From NCBI RefSeq assembly GCF_009671205.1, contig NZ_CP045309.1:5846001-5910000 (forward strand): a DNA stretch of 64,000 bases, given 5' to 3'. The stretch is from Micromonospora terminaliae. GTDB lineage: Bacteria; Actinomycetota; Actinomycetes; Mycobacteriales; Micromonosporaceae. The notes below the pieces were generated by a model. It did no database searches. It saw only the letters and a list, made by a program, of their open reading frames with translations, and had not been told where the DNA came from. Position 1 is the stretch's first letter; each line of letters starts with the position of its first letter. Shown here piece by piece: positions 1 to 9,491 of the stretch. The position numbers and the translations under genes are program-made.

Positions 1-780
1 GCCCAGGTACGCGGCGTCGCCGGCACCTGGCGCGACCTCACGGACAACGTGAACTCGATGGCGTCGAACCTGACCGCTCAGGTGCGGAACATCGCCCAGG
101 TGTCGACGGCGGTGGCCAAGGGTGACCTGTCGCAGAAGATCACGGTGGACGCGCAGGGCGAGATCCTGGAGCTGAAGTCGACGGTCAACACGATGGTGGA
201 CCAGCTGTCGTCGTTCGCCGACGAGGTGACGCGGGTGGCCCGCGAGGTGGGCACCGAGGGCAAGCTGGGCGGTCAGGCGCAGGTGAAGGGTGTCTCCGGC
301 ACCTGGCGGGACCTGACCGACAACGTGAACTCGATGGCGTCGAACCTGACCAGCCAGGTGCGGAACATCGCCTCGGTCACCACGGCCGTCGCCAAGGGCG
401 ACCTGGGCCAGAAGATCACGGTGGACGCGCAGGGCGAGATCCTGGAGCTGAAGAACACCGTCAACACCATGGTCGACCAGCTCTCCTCGTTCGCCGACGA
501 GGTCACCCGGGTGGCCCGCGAGGTCGGTATCGAGGGCAAGCTGGGCGGCCAGGCCCAGGTGAAGGGGGTCAGCGGCACCTGGCGCGACCTCACCGAGAAC
601 GTCAACCAGCTCGCCTCGACCCTGACCACCCAGCTCCGGGCGATCTCCCAGGTCTCCACGTCGGTGACCCGGGGTGACCTGACCCAGCGGATCAGCGTGA
701 AGGCGCAGGGCGAGGTCGCCGAGCTGAAGGACAACATCAACCAGATGATCGTCACCCTCCGGGAGACGACCAAGAAGAAC
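1..780 (+). repeat. 276-bp tandem coding repeat (HAMP modules)
   Basis: The codons for GTWRD start at bases 22, 298 and 574, an exact 276-bp spacing. The first two visible units are nearly identical in DNA as well as protein; the third diverges, mainly in its second half. The array continues leftwards out of the window. Confidence 0.9.
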
Positions 781-2718
781 GCCGAGCAGGGCTGGCTCGA
801 CTCGAACCTGGCCCGCATCGGTGGCCTGCTCCAGGGCCAGCGGGACCTCGGCGAGGTCTGCCGCATGATCATGATGGAGGTGACCCCGCTGGTCGACGCG
901 CAGCTCGGCGCGTTCTTCCTGGCGGACAGCTCCGAGGGCAGCATGCGGCTGCGGCTCACCGCCTCCTACGGTTACGTCGCCCGCGGGCACGACGTGACCT
1001 TCGGGCCGGGCGAGGGGCTGGTCGGGCAGGCCGCCCTGTCCCGGCGGACCATCCGGGTCAACACCCAGCCCGACGGGCGCCTGGTGCTCCGTTCCGGCCT
1101 GGCCGAGACGCCCCCGGCCGACCTCGTGGTGCTGCCGGTCCTCTTCGAGGGCGAGCTGCTCGGCGTGATCGAGTTCGCCGGCGTGACCACCTTCTCCGAG
1201 CTGCACCTGGCGTTCCTGGAGCGGCTCGTGCTCACCATCGGCGTCGCGGTCAACACGATCCAGGCCAACCGGCGTACGGAGGAACTGCTCGCGCAGTCGC
1301 AGCGGCTGGCGCACGAGATGCAGGAACAGTCGGCGGAGCTCCAGCGCACCAACGCCGAACTGGAGGACAAGGCGAAGCTGCTCTCCGAGCAGAAGACCAA
1401 CATCGAGACGCAGAACCGGGAGATCGAGCTGGCCCGGCTCGGCCTGGAGGAGAAGGCGCAGCAGCTCACCCGGGCGTCGGCGTACAAGTCGGAGTTCCTG
1501 GCCAACATGAGCCACGAGCTGCGTACGCCGTTGAACTCGCTGCTCCTGCTGGCCCGGCTGCTCGCCGAGAACCCGGAGCAGAACCTGAGCCCGAAGCAGA
1601 TCGAGTTCGCCCGGACCATCCACGGCGCCGGGTCGGACCTGCTCTCCCTGATCGACGACATCCTCGACCTGTCGAAGATCGAGGCGGGCCGGATGGACGT
1701 GGAGCCGACCGAGATCCACTTCTCGGAGATCCGCAGCTACGTCGAGCAGGCGTTCGCGCCGCAGGCCGAGGAGAAGGGCCTCGACTTCCAGGTACGCATC
1801 AGCAAGGATCTGCCGCCGGCGCTGGTCACCGACGCCCAGCGGTTGCAGCAGATCCTGCGCAACCTGCTCTCCAACGCGGTGAAGTTCACCGACAACGGCG
1901 CGGTCACCCTGCGCATCGCGCCGGCCGCCGAGAACGCGGTGTTCGACGTGCCGGCGCTGACCAACGCCCGGCAGGTCATCGCGTTCACCGTGATCGACAC
2001 CGGCATCGGCATCTCGGACGACAAGCTCTCGCTGATCTTCGAGGCGTTCCAGCAGGCCGACGGCACCACGAGCCGGCGTTACGGCGGCACGGGCCTGGGC
2101 CTGTCGATCAGCCGGGACCTGGCCCGCCTGCTCGGCGGCACGATCACCGTGTCCTCCGCGCCCGGGCAGGGGTCGACGTTCACCCTCTTCGTACCCGATG
2201 TGCTGGCACCGGACGCGGTGGTGGCGCCGGCGCCACCCTCGCCGCAGCGCGCGGGCCTGCCGTCTTCCCTGCTCATGCCCATGGAGCTGCCGCAGCCGCA
2301 GGAGACTCCGGCGACCCGCCGGCTGGAGGGCGTGACCGTTCTGATCATCGACGACGACGTCCGGAACGTGTTCGCGCTGACCTCCGCGTTGGAACTCCAC
2401 GGTATGACCGTGTTGTACTCGGACAACGGGGCGGACGGCGTTCGCCAACTGGCCGAGCATCCGGAGGTGGACATCGTGTTGATGGACGCGATGATGCCGG
2501 ACCAGGACGGCTACGAGACGACCGCGCAGATCCGCCGCAACCACCGCTTCGCGGACCTGCCCATCGTGTTCCTGACGGCGAAGGCCATGCCCGGTGACCG
2601 GGAGTCGGCGATCGCGGCCGGGGGCAGCGACTACATCACCAAACCGGTGGATCTGGACGAGCTCATCGAGCTGATGGCGTCCTGGATCGGCCGGAGCCGA
2701 GGCGAGGAGAATCCGTGA
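1..2718 (+). CDS. HAMP-repeat hybrid histidine kinase, 5' end cut off by window
   Basis: Membrane-linked or cytosolic hybrid sensor kinase. The frame is open to base 1, so the N-terminus lies outside; 905 codons are visible. Visible order: HAMP-type repeats with a 92-residue period (GTWRDLT motifs at codons about 8, 100 and 192), a GAF-like domain (about 275-420), a coiled coil (about 425-490), HisKA with the phospho-acceptor His in the SHELRTPL motif (codon 505), HATPase_c with the [10 protein letters not shown] box, and a C-terminal receiver with phospho-acceptor Asp in VLMDAMMPD (codon 829). The architecture resembles the Streptomyces OsaA osmotic-stress kinase family; that link is inference. 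Its stop overlaps the start of the next gene by four bases, so the two are probably co-translated. Confidence 0.95.
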   Translation, partial: AQVRGVAGTWRDLTDNVNSMASNLTAQVRNIAQVSTAVAKGDLSQKITVDAQGEILELKSTVNTMVDQLSSFADEVTRVAREVGTEGKLGGQAQVKGVSGTWRDLTDNVNSMASNLTSQVRNIASVTTAVAKGDLGQKITVDAQGEILELKNTVNTMVDQLSSFADEVTRVAREVGIEGKLGGQAQVKGVSGTWRDLTENVNQLASTLTTQLRAISQVSTSVTRGDLTQRISVKAQGEVAELKDNINQMIVTLRETTKKNAEQGWLDSNLARIGGLLQGQRDLGEVCRMIMMEVTPLVDAQLGAFFLADSSEGSMRLRLTASYGYVARGHDVTFGPGEGLVGQAALSRRTIRVNTQPDGRLVLRSGLAETPPADLVVLPVLFEGELLGVIEFAGVTTFSELHLAFLERLVLTIGVAVNTIQANRRTEELLAQSQRLAHEMQEQSAELQRTNAELEDKAKLLSEQKTNIETQNREIELARLGLEEKAQQLTRASAYKSEFLANMSHELRTPLNSLLLLARLLAENPEQNLSPKQIEFARTIHGAGSDLLSLIDDILDLSKIEAGRMDVEPTEIHFSEIRSYVEQAFAPQAEEKGLDFQVRISKDLPPALVTDAQRLQQILRNLLSNAVKFTDNGAVTLRIAPAAENAVFDVPALTNARQVIAFTVIDTGIGISDDKLSLIFEAFQQADGTTSRRYGGTGLGLSISRDLARLLGGTITVSSAPGQGSTFTLFVPDVLAPDAVVAPAPPSPQRAGLPSSLLMPMELPQPQETPATRRLEGVTVLIIDDDVRNVFALTSALELHGMTVLYSDNGADGVRQLAEHPEVDIVLMDAMMPDQDGYETTAQIRRNHRFADLPIVFLTAKAMPGDRESAIAAGGSDYITKPVDLDELIELMASWIGRSRGEENP

Positions 2719-3272
2719 CCCAGATGGCCAAGGCGCTGCTGGTGGACGACCGGCGGGAGAATCTGATGGCCCTGGAGGCGATCCTCCAGGGGCTGCCGGT
2801 GCAGTCGGTCGCCGTCGAGAGCGGCGAGGCGGCGCTCAAGCAGCTCCTGGTGGACGACTTCGCGGTGATCCTGCTGGACGCCCAGATGCCGGACATGGAC
2901 GGCTTCGAGACCGCCACCCACATCAAGCGGCGCGAACGGACCCGGCACGTGCCGATCATCTTCCTCACCGCCGCGGACAAGGACGCCCAGCTCGCCCTGC
3001 GGGGCTACGCGGTCGGCGCCGTGGACTACCTGACCAAGCCCTTCGACCCGTGGGTGCTGCGGGCGAAGGTGTCGGTGTTCGTCGAGCTGTGGGTGAAGAC
3101 CCGGCAGCTCGCCGCCCAGTCGGACCTGGTGCGGGAGCGCGACGCGCAGTGGCGGGTGCTCACCGACGCGGTCGACGAGGCGACCGCGCTGCTGCGCGGC
3201 GCCGACGATCCCGAGTCCCGGGAGCGTGCGGTGGACCTGCTGGAGCAGGCCCGCTGGGGCAACAACGCCTGA
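2715..3272 (+). CDS. Response regulator with receiver domain and C-terminal helical tail
   Basis: 185 residues. A single receiver domain (about 5-125) has the acidic pair VDD near residue 10, phospho-acceptor Asp 55 in VILLDAQMPDMDG, and the conserved Lys in YLTKPF. The remaining 60 residues are charged and helical with no DNA-binding domain, so it probably acts by protein contact. The GTG start overlaps the stop of the hybrid kinase, which marks it as the partner. The pair resembles OsaA/OsaB of Streptomyces, where OsaB also has a receiver and a coiled-coil tail; this is a family-level comparison only. Confidence 0.93.
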   Translation: MTQMAKALLVDDRRENLMALEAILQGLPVQSVAVESGEAALKQLLVDDFAVILLDAQMPDMDGFETATHIKRRERTRHVPIIFLTAADKDAQLALRGYAVGAVDYLTKPFDPWVLRAKVSVFVELWVKTRQLAAQSDLVRERDAQWRVLTDAVDEATALLRGADDPESRERAVDLLEQARWGNNA

Positions 3273-3285
3273 GGCGCTCAGGCGT
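3265..3285. terminator. Hairpin shared by two convergent genes
   Basis: ACGCCTGA, a 5-base loop, then TCAGGCGT form a perfect 8-bp stem. The two arms carry the stop codons of the response regulator (+) and the GbsR-like regulator (-). No T-run is present; bidirectional termination is inferred. Confidence 0.55.
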
Positions 3286-3799
3286 CGGCCCGGTCGCCGT
3301 GTCCCGTCGCGGCGCGCCGGGCCCGCCATCGTTCGCCGAGGGCGTCGATCTCCTCCTGTACGAAGAGGAAGAAGTCCCGCATCTCGGCCACGCGCTCGCC
3401 CGCCGGGGTGTCCCGGCCCAACAGCGCGTCCACCCCGCCGTTGGCGATGTCGATGAAGTTCTTGTAGAGGCCGGTCTTGGTGATGGTGGCCTCGTACCAG
3501 GGGTTGGCCGGCATCCGGTAGCGGTCCCGGCGGGAGCCCTTGACGGGCTCGCGGACCAGCATGGCGAACTGGGTGAGGTAGCGCACGGCGCCGGAAACGG
3601 CCGCCGCGCTCACCCCCAGCCGCTCGGCGATCTCGGCGGCGGTCAGCGGCTCGTCGGCGCTCATCACCGTGAACAGCACCCGGCCGGCCATCCGGGGGAA
3701 GCCGACCTCCGCGAAGGCCATCGCCATCCGTTCGACGAAGAGGTGGACCTCTTCCTCGTCCCGGCCGGGCGGCTCGGTCATGGGTGTCGTCTCGCTCAT
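3278..3799 (-). CDS. GbsR/MarR-type winged-helix repressor
   Basis: 173 residues starting MSETTPMTEPPGRDEEE. An ATG start was preferred over longer readings because AGGTG lies just upstream. The winged helix sits at about residues 45-105 (LTAAEIAERLGVSAAAVSGA), followed by a basic wing (KGSRRDRYRMP) and a helical C-terminal dimer region. It is divergent from the ABC exporter genes at 3867, and a perfect palindrome lies between them. In this common actinobacterial arrangement the regulator represses the exporter. The ligand is unknown. Confidence 0.9.
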   Translation of the reverse strand: MSETTPMTEPPGRDEEEVHLFVERMAMAFAEVGFPRMAGRVLFTVMSADEPLTAAEIAERLGVSAAAVSGAVRYLTQFAMLVREPVKGSRRDRYRMPANPWYEATITKTGLYKNFIDIANGGVDALLGRDTPAGERVAEMRDFFLFVQEEIDALGERWRARRAATGHGDRADA

Positions 3800-3830
3800 C
3801 ACACCTGATCGTCTCTCAGATCTCACTGTC

Positions 3831-3846
3831 TTCACAAGTTTGTGAA
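3831..3846. promoter_or_regulatory. Operator palindrome TTCACAA-GT-TTGTGAA
   Basis: A perfect 7-bp inverted repeat with a 2-base centre lies in the 67-bp divergent region. TTCACA (3831-3836) is a 5/6 match to the -35 consensus and sits 17 bases before a -10-like TAGCTT (3854-3859) that is 7 bases from the exporter ATG. By symmetry the other half offers a -35 on the minus strand. A repressor bound here would block both promoters. The likely ligand is the neighbouring GbsR-like protein (inference). Confidence 0.75.
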
Positions 3847-3853
3847 ACGAGCG

Positions 3854-3859
3854 TAGCTT
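3854..3859 (+). promoter_or_regulatory. -10 box for ABC exporter, probably leaderless
   Basis: TAGCTT ends 7 bases before the ATG at 3867, with TTCACA 17 bases upstream. No Shine-Dalgarno sequence precedes the ATG. Confidence 0.6.
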
Positions 3860-3866
3860 CCGAAGT

Positions 3867-4769
3867 ATGGAAACTCCCATTGAGGTGTCCGGCCTGGTGA
3901 AGACCTTCGGCCGCACCCGAGCCCTCGACGGACTCGACCTGACCGTCCGCGCCGGCGAGGTGCACGGCTTCCTGGGCCCCAACGGCTCCGGCAAGTCGAC
4001 CACGATCCGGGTGCTGCTCGGTCTGCTGCGGGCGGACGCGGGGGCCGTCCGGCTGCTCGGCGGCGACCCCTGGCGGGACGCCGTCGCCCTGCACCGCCGG
4101 CTCGCGTACGTGCCCGGCGACGTCACCCTCTGGCCCAACCTGAGCGGCGGCGAGGTGATCGACCTGCTCGGCCGGCTGCGCGGCGGGCTCGACCCGAAGC
4201 GCCGGGCCGAGCTGCTGGAGTCCTTCGAGCTGGACCCGCGCAAGAAGGGCCGGGCCTACTCCAAGGGCAACCGGCAGAAGGTCGGCCTGGTCGCGGCGCT
4301 CGCCTCCGACGTCGAGCTGCTCATCCTCGACGAGCCCACCTCCGGGCTCGACCCCCTCATGGAGGAGGTCTTCCAGCACTGGGTACGCCGGGCCAAGCAG
4401 GACGGACGCACCGTGCTGCTCTCCAGCCACATCCTGGCCGAGGTGGAGGCGCTCTGCGACCGGGTGACGATCATCCGGAACGGCCGCGCCGTCGAGTCCG
4501 GCACCCTCACCGAGCTGCGCCACCTGCACCGCACCTCGATCGACGCCGAGGTGGCCGCCCCGCTCGACGGGCTGGCCGACCTGGCCGGCGTGCACGACCT
4601 GCGGGTGGACGGCAACCGGGTGCGCTTCGACGTGGACTCCGCGGCGCTGGACGTCGCCCTGCGGCGCCTCACCGAACTGGGCGTCCGCAGCCTGGTCAGC
4701 ACGCCGCCCACGCTGGAGGAGCTGTTCCTGCGGCACTACGAGGCGGTTCCCGAGGAGCTGAGCGCATGA
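3867..4769 (+). CDS. ABC exporter ATP-binding subunit
   Basis: 300 residues. Walker A is GPNGSGKST, with a Q-loop region near [10 protein letters not shown]; the signature is degenerate ([15 protein letters not shown] instead of LSGGQ); Walker B is [12 protein letters not shown], and the switch His is in SSHILAE. This is the ABC-2 drug/polyketide exporter type (DrrA/CcmA-like). Its stop overlaps the permease ATG by four bases. Substrate unknown; control by the divergent GbsR-like regulator is likely. Confidence 0.95.
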   Translation: METPIEVSGLVKTFGRTRALDGLDLTVRAGEVHGFLGPNGSGKSTTIRVLLGLLRADAGAVRLLGGDPWRDAVALHRRLAYVPGDVTLWPNLSGGEVIDLLGRLRGGLDPKRRAELLESFELDPRKKGRAYSKGNRQKVGLVAALASDVELLILDEPTSGLDPLMEEVFQHWVRRAKQDGRTVLLSSHILAEVEALCDRVTIIRNGRAVESGTLTELRHLHRTSIDAEVAAPLDGLADLAGVHDLRVDGNRVRFDVDSAALDVALRRLTELGVRSLVSTPPTLEELFLRHYEAVPEELSA

Positions 4770-6358
4770 GCACCTTCACTGGCACGTGGCACCTGGCCCG
4801 GCTGGTCCTGCGGCGGGACCGCCTCGTGCTCCCGCTCTGGGTGCTGGTCCTCGCCGTGCTGCCCATGACGTACGCGACCAGCTTCTTCGAGCTGTTCCCA
4901 ACCGACGCCGAGCGGGCCGCGTACGCCGCCGGCACCGCCCGCAACCCCTCGATCGTCGCGCTGCTCGGCCCGGTCTACGGGGAGAGCGTCGGCGCGCTGA
5001 CCGCCCAGCGGTGCGGCTTCCTGCTGGTCATCGTCGCGCTGGCCAGCCTGCTCACCGTGATCCGGCACACCCGCGTCGAGGAGGAGGCCGGCCGGCGGGA
5101 GCTGCTCGGTGGGGCGGTGCTGGGCCGGCACGCCGGGCTGACCGCCGCGCTGCTCGTCACGTACGCGGCCGACCTGGTGCTCGGCCTGCTCAGCGCGGCC
5201 GGGCTGGCGTCCACCGGGCTGCCGGCCGCCGGCTCCTGGGCGTACGGCCTCGGCGCCGCGCTCACCGGCGTGGTCTTCGCCACCCTCGGAGGGCTGGCCG
5301 CCCAGCTCACCGAGACGGCGGGCGGGGCACGGGGCATCGGCATCGCCGTCCTCGGCGCCGCGTTCGCGCTGCGGATGGTCGGTGACACGGCCAGCAACGA
5401 CTGGCCGAGCTGGCTCTCCCCGCTGGGCTGGGCGCCCCGGATCCGGCCGTTCGAGGGTGAGCGGTGGTGGGTGCTGGCGCTGCCGCTGCTCGCGTCGGCG
5501 CTGCTCGCCGCGGTCGCGTACCCGGTCTCGGTCCGCCGCGACCTGGGCGCGGGGGTGCTGCCGCCCCGGCTCGGGCCGGCCGGCGCCGGCCGGGGGCTCG
5601 CCGGACCGTTCGGGCTGGCCTGGCGGCTGCACCGCGGGCAGATCCTCTGGTGGTCGGTCGGCTTCGGCCTGCTCGGGCTGATCCTGGGCGGCGCCGCGGA
5701 GGCGGCCGGCCGCTCGGTTGAGGGCAACCCGCAGCTGGAGGACATCATGGCCCGGATCGGCGGGGCGTCCGGCCTGGCCGACGCCTACCTGGGCGCCACG
5801 CTCAGTCTGGCCGGGCTGGCCGCGGCGGGCTACGGCATCCAGGCCGCGCTGCGGATGCGCGCCGAGGAGTCCGCCGGGCACGCCGAACCGGTGCTCGCCA
5901 CCGGCACGCACCGCTCTACCTGGGTGCTGTCACACGTTGTGTTCGCGCTGATCGGCCCCGTCGTGGTGCTCGCCGTGACCGGCCTGGCCACCGGCCTGAC
6001 GTACGGCCTCAGCGTGCACGACGTGCCCCGGGAGCTGGGCCGGATGCTCGGTCTGGGGCTGGCCCAGGTGCCCGCCGCCTGGGTGCTGGCCGGGCTCGCC
6101 GTGCTGCTCTACGGCCTGCTGCCCCGGCTCGCCCCGGTGACCTGGGCGGTGCTGGCGGTCTGTGTGCTGCTCGGCCAGCTCGGCGCGGTGCTCGAACTCG
6201 ACCAGTGGCTGCTGGACGTGTCCCCGTTCACGCACACCCCGCAGGTCCTCCGGGACACCTGGAGCGCAACCCCGCTGGTGGCTCTGGCCCTGGTGGCCCT
6301 GGCCCTGGCGGCAGCCGGCCTGACGGCCTTCCGCCGCCGCGACGTCCCGGTCACCTGA
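4766..6358 (+). CDS. ABC exporter permease, polyketide-antibiotic exporter type
   Basis: 530 residues, almost wholly hydrophobic, with about 12 predicted membrane segments. It has two similar halves (roughly 1-260 and 280-530), typical of the fused actinobacterial permeases often called exporters of polyketide antibiotics. The ATG is coupled to the ATPase gene by a 4-base overlap. Together they form a complete two-component exporter. Substrate not predictable from sequence. Confidence 0.93.
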   Translation: MSTFTGTWHLARLVLRRDRLVLPLWVLVLAVLPMTYATSFFELFPTDAERAAYAAGTARNPSIVALLGPVYGESVGALTAQRCGFLLVIVALASLLTVIRHTRVEEEAGRRELLGGAVLGRHAGLTAALLVTYAADLVLGLLSAAGLASTGLPAAGSWAYGLGAALTGVVFATLGGLAAQLTETAGGARGIGIAVLGAAFALRMVGDTASNDWPSWLSPLGWAPRIRPFEGERWWVLALPLLASALLAAVAYPVSVRRDLGAGVLPPRLGPAGAGRGLAGPFGLAWRLHRGQILWWSVGFGLLGLILGGAAEAAGRSVEGNPQLEDIMARIGGASGLADAYLGATLSLAGLAAAGYGIQAALRMRAEESAGHAEPVLATGTHRSTWVLSHVVFALIGPVVVLAVTGLATGLTYGLSVHDVPRELGRMLGLGLAQVPAAWVLAGLAVLLYGLLPRLAPVTWAVLAVCVLLGQLGAVLELDQWLLDVSPFTHTPQVLRDTWSATPLVALALVALALAAAGLTAFRRRDVPVT

Positions 6359-6368
6359 CCCCCGCCCC

Positions 6369-6429
6369 GTTGATCATGAGGTTGGCGGCACCTGTGGAGA
6401 TCCACATCGCCGTCAACCTCATGATCGAC
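6369..6429. repeat. Long nested inverted repeat between convergent genes
   Basis: A 21-bp arm at 6369-6389 pairs with 6409-6429 (two mismatches). Inside the loop TGTGGA-GA-TCCACA adds a second 6-bp hairpin. It lies between the permease (+) and STAS gene (-) and could serve as a bidirectional terminator. The core TTGATCATGAGGTTG looks like a dispersed Micromonosporaceae intergenic repeat (inference from memory). Confidence 0.7.
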
Positions 6430-6444
6430 GCGAGAAGAGGCGCC

Positions 6445-6777
6445 TCAGGGGGCGGTTTCGTTGCGGATCATCAGGGCTGAGCGGAGGCCGGTGATGTCCA
6501 GGACCCGCAGGAGGAAGTCGCCGACGTTGCTCAGGACCAGCAGGCTCTGGGCGTGACTGGCCTTACGGCTGAGCACCACGAGGGTGCCGAGCCCCTGCGA
6601 GTCACAGAAGGTGACCCCGCCCAGGTCGAGCACGATGCGCGGCGGGGGATCAGCCAGCACCTCGTTGACGACCGTCGACAGCTGGGCGGCCGTGAGCATG
6701 TCGATCTCACCGGCGAGGCGAAGCACGGCTTCGTCACCCGTCCGGTGTAGCGTGATGGACAGTTCGGCACGATCCAC
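6445..6777 (-). CDS. STAS-domain anti-sigma factor antagonist
   Basis: 110 residues forming one STAS domain. The conserved DS pair is in VTFCDSQGLGTLV; Ser 60 is the expected phosphorylation site. Proteins of this SpoIIAA/RsbV type release a sigma factor by binding its anti-sigma kinase in the unphosphorylated state. No anti-sigma kinase or sigma factor gene lies next to it, so partners are encoded elsewhere. The GTG start is preceded by a -10-like box six bases upstream rather than a ribosome binding site. Confidence 0.9.
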   Translation of the reverse strand: MDRAELSITLHRTGDEAVLRLAGEIDMLTAAQLSTVVNEVLADPPPRIVLDLGGVTFCDSQGLGTLVVLSRKASHAQSLLVLSNVGDFLLRVLDITGLRSALMIRNETAP

Positions 6778-6783
6778 CCGGTC

Positions 6784-6789
6784 AGCCTA
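6784..6789 (-). promoter_or_regulatory. -10 box for STAS gene, probably leaderless
   Basis: On the minus strand TAGGCT ends six bases before the GTG at 6777, with no Shine-Dalgarno between them. Confidence 0.5.
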
Positions 6790-6928
6790 TCGCGATCTCG
6801 ACCAACGGGCCCGTCGAGCGACCCGCCGGTCGCTGGCCCACGCCGAACGGACGAGGGCGTGAGCCCGGTAACCCTCGGTGCGGGGTGCCTGCCGATCAGC
6901 CGCCCGGCGCTGACACAATGGCGGCATC

Positions 6929-8266
6929 GTGACCGATACCTTTTCCGCCGGATCCGGCCGCTACCCGGCCGACGCACCGGCCTCCGAGGCCCTGTTCGAC
7001 CGCGCCAAGGCCATCGTGCCCGGCGGGGTCAACTCCCCCGTGCGCGCGTTCCGTGCCGTCGGCGGCACCCCGCGCTTCATGGTCCGGGGGGAGGGGCCCT
7101 GGCTCTTCGACGCCGACGGTCGCCGCTACGTCGACCTGGTCTGCTCCTGGGGCCCGCTGATCCTCGGTCACGCCCACCCGGCGGTGGTCGAGGCGCTGCG
7201 CGAGGCGGCCGCCCTGGGTACCAGCTTCGGCACCCCGACCCCGGGTGAGGTCGACCTGGCCGCGGAGATCGTCGCGCGTACCCCGGTGGAGCAGGTCCGC
7301 CTGGTCAACTCGGGCACCGAGGCGACCATGTCGGCGATCCGGCTGGCCCGCGGCTTCACCGGCCGGGCCAAGATCGTCAAGTTCTCCGGCTGCTACCACG
7401 GCCACTCCGACGCGCTGCTCGCCGCCGCCGGCTCGGGCGTGGCCACCTTCGGGCTGCCCGATTCGCCGGGCGTGACGGGGGCGGCGGCGGGCGACACCAT
7501 CGTGCTGCCGTACAACGACCTGCGCGCCGTCGAGGAGGTCTTCGCCGCCGAGGGCCCGCACATCGCGGCGATCATCACCGAGGCGGCCGCCGGCAACATG
7601 GGCGTGATCGCCCCGCGCGGTGACTTCAACCAGCAGCTCGCCCGGATCGCCCACGCGCACGGCGCGCTGCTGATCGTCGACGAGGTCATGACCGGGTTCC
7701 GGGTCTCCCGCGCCGGCTGGCACGGCCTCGACCCCTCCGACGCCGACCTGTGGACGTACGGGAAGGTCATGGGTGGTGGCCTGCCCGCCGCGGCGTTCGG
7801 CGGGCGCGCGGAGATCATGGCGAAGCTGGCTCCGGCCGGCCCGGTCTACCAGGCCGGCACGCTCTCCGGTAACCCGCTGGCCTGCGCCGCCGGCCTGGCC
7901 ACGCTGCGGCTGGCCGACGACGCCCTCTACCGCCGCCTCGACGAGACGGCCGCCGCCGTGGGCAAGCTCGCCACCGAGGCGCTGGCCGCCGCGGGGGTCC
8001 CGCACCGGCTGTCGTACGCGGGCAACATGTTCTCGATCTTCTTCACCGACGCCGACGTGGCCGACTACGACAGCGCGCGTACCCAGCAGGTGCCGGCGTT
8101 CAAGGCGTTCTTCCACGCCATGCTTGCCGCCGGCGTCTACCTGCCGCCGAGCGCGTTCGAGTCGTGGTTCGTGTCGGCGGCGATCGACGACGCCGCCCTG
8201 GAGCAGATCGCCGCGGCCCTGCCCGGGGCGGCGAACGCGGCGGCAGCAGCGGGACACGGGGGGTAG
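6929..8266 (+). CDS. hemL: Glutamate-1-semialdehyde 2,1-aminomutase
   Basis: 445 residues, class III aminotransferase fold, usual length. It converts glutamate-1-semialdehyde to 5-aminolevulinate, the last step of the C5 route to heme and B12 precursors, in the cytosol. The PLP lysine is Lys 279 in [33 protein letters not shown] and DEVMTGFR are typical. The GTG start has a CACAAT box nine bases upstream and no clear ribosome binding site. It lies six bases before the phosphatase gene and heads the run into cytochrome c maturation, a fitting neighbour because that system consumes heme. Confidence 0.97.
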   Translation: MTDTFSAGSGRYPADAPASEALFDRAKAIVPGGVNSPVRAFRAVGGTPRFMVRGEGPWLFDADGRRYVDLVCSWGPLILGHAHPAVVEALREAAALGTSFGTPTPGEVDLAAEIVARTPVEQVRLVNSGTEATMSAIRLARGFTGRAKIVKFSGCYHGHSDALLAAAGSGVATFGLPDSPGVTGAAAGDTIVLPYNDLRAVEEVFAAEGPHIAAIITEAAAGNMGVIAPRGDFNQQLARIAHAHGALLIVDEVMTGFRVSRAGWHGLDPSDADLWTYGKVMGGGLPAAAFGGRAEIMAKLAPAGPVYQAGTLSGNPLACAAGLATLRLADDALYRRLDETAAAVGKLATEALAAAGVPHRLSYAGNMFSIFFTDADVADYDSARTQQVPAFKAFFHAMLAAGVYLPPSAFESWFVSAAIDDAALEQIAAALPGAANAAAAAGHGG

Positions 8267-8271
8267 CAATC

Positions 8272-8919
8272 GTGAGCGAGACGGTGGTCCACGTGCTGCG
8301 GCACGGCGAGGTGCACAACCCGGACGGGATCCTCTACGGCCGGCTGCCCGGCTTCCGCCTCTCCGAGCTGGGCGTCCAGATGGCCAAGGCGGCCGCGCAG
8401 GCGCTCGCCGAGCGCACCGTGGTGCACGTGGTGGCCAGCCCGCTCGAGCGTGCCCAGCAGACCGCCGAGCCGATCGCCGCCCAGTTCGGCCTGCCGGTCG
8501 GGGTGGACGAGCGGCTCATCGAGAGCGCGAACTGGTTCGAGGGCAAGAGGGTCTCGCCGGGCGACGGCTCGTTCCGCGACCCGCGCAACTGGTGGGTGCT
8601 GCGCGACCCGGTGACCCCGTCCTGGGGCGAGGCCTACCGGGTGATCGCCGAGCGGATGTTCGCCGCGCTGCACGCCGCCCGGATCGCCGCCGAGGGCCGG
8701 GAGGCCGTGCTCGTCTCCCACCAGCTCCCCATCTGGACCCTGCGCCGCTACGTCGAGCGCAAGCGGCTCTGGCACGACCCGCGCAAGCGGCAGTGCGGCC
8801 TGGCCAGCCTCACCTCGTTCCACTTCGACGGCGCCAAGATCGTCGGCATCGGCTACTCCGAGCCCGCGGCCCACCTGGTCTCGATCTCGCCGACCGCGCG
8901 GACGGCCAAGGGAGCCTGA
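8272..8919 (+). CDS. Histidine phosphatase family protein
   Basis: 215 residues. The phosphohistidine motif is LRHGEVHNPDG (Arg 10, His 11, Gly 12); the second catalytic His is in VLVSHQLPIW. The fold is the phosphoglycerate mutase-like branch 2 type. Substrate unknown. The GTG start was chosen because a G-rich stretch lies just upstream and the phosphatase motif begins ten residues in. The stop overlaps the next ATG (TGATG), so it is co-translated with the thioredoxin-like lipoprotein. Confidence 0.92.
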   Translation: MSETVVHVLRHGEVHNPDGILYGRLPGFRLSELGVQMAKAAAQALAERTVVHVVASPLERAQQTAEPIAAQFGLPVGVDERLIESANWFEGKRVSPGDGSFRDPRNWWVLRDPVTPSWGEAYRVIAERMFAALHAARIAAEGREAVLVSHQLPIWTLRRYVERKRLWHDPRKRQCGLASLTSFHFDGAKIVGIGYSEPAAHLVSISPTARTAKGA

Positions 8920-9491
8920 TGCCCAGCCGGAGGCTCGTCGCCGCCCTGCTCGCCGCCGTCACCGCCGTGACGGCGCTGGCCGGCTGCTCCTCCGGTAGCG
9001 AGGAGAGCCGCTGCGCGAGCGACGGCGTCACCATCACCTGCGCACCCGACCAGCGGTCGAAGACGCCGAAGGTGAGCGGTGAGCTGCTCACCGGCGGCAG
9101 CTACGACATCTCCCAGGCCCGCGGCCAGGTCGTCGTGGTCAACTTCTGGGGCTCCTGGTGCGCGCCCTGCCGGGCCGAGGTCGACGACCTGGAGGCGGCG
9201 TACCAGGCCACCAAGGCGTCCGGCGTGACCTTCCTCGGCATCAACGTGCAGGACAGCAAGGACAAGGCGATCGCCTTCGAGGAGGGCCGGGTCACCTACC
9301 CGAGCCTCTTCGACCCGGCCAGCCGGCAGGCGCTCAACTTCGACATCCCGCCCAACACCACCCCGGCGACCGTCGTCCTCGACCGGGACGGCCGGGTCGC
9401 CGTGGTGATCCGCCGGGCGATCACCCGCGACGAACTCCAGCCCATCGTCGAGCGGATCGCGGCCGAGCAGCCCGCGTCCGGTTCCCGCTGA
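8919..9491 (+). CDS. TlpA/ResA-like thioredoxin lipoprotein for cytochrome c maturation
   Basis: 190 residues. Signal sequence with lipobox LAGC (lipidated Cys 23), then a thioredoxin fold with WCAPC (Cys 81 and Cys 84) and the cis-Pro region TTPATV. It is expected on the outer face of the membrane, reducing the heme-binding cysteines of apocytochrome c and receiving electrons from CcdA. First gene of a four-gene chain (8919-12944) in which each stop overlaps the next start as TGATG. Confidence 0.94.
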   Translation: MPSRRLVAALLAAVTAVTALAGCSSGSEESRCASDGVTITCAPDQRSKTPKVSGELLTGGSYDISQARGQVVVVNFWGSWCAPCRAEVDDLEAAYQATKASGVTFLGINVQDSKDKAIAFEEGRVTYPSLFDPASRQALNFDIPPNTTPATVVLDRDGRVAVVIRRAITRDELQPIVERIAAEQPASGSR

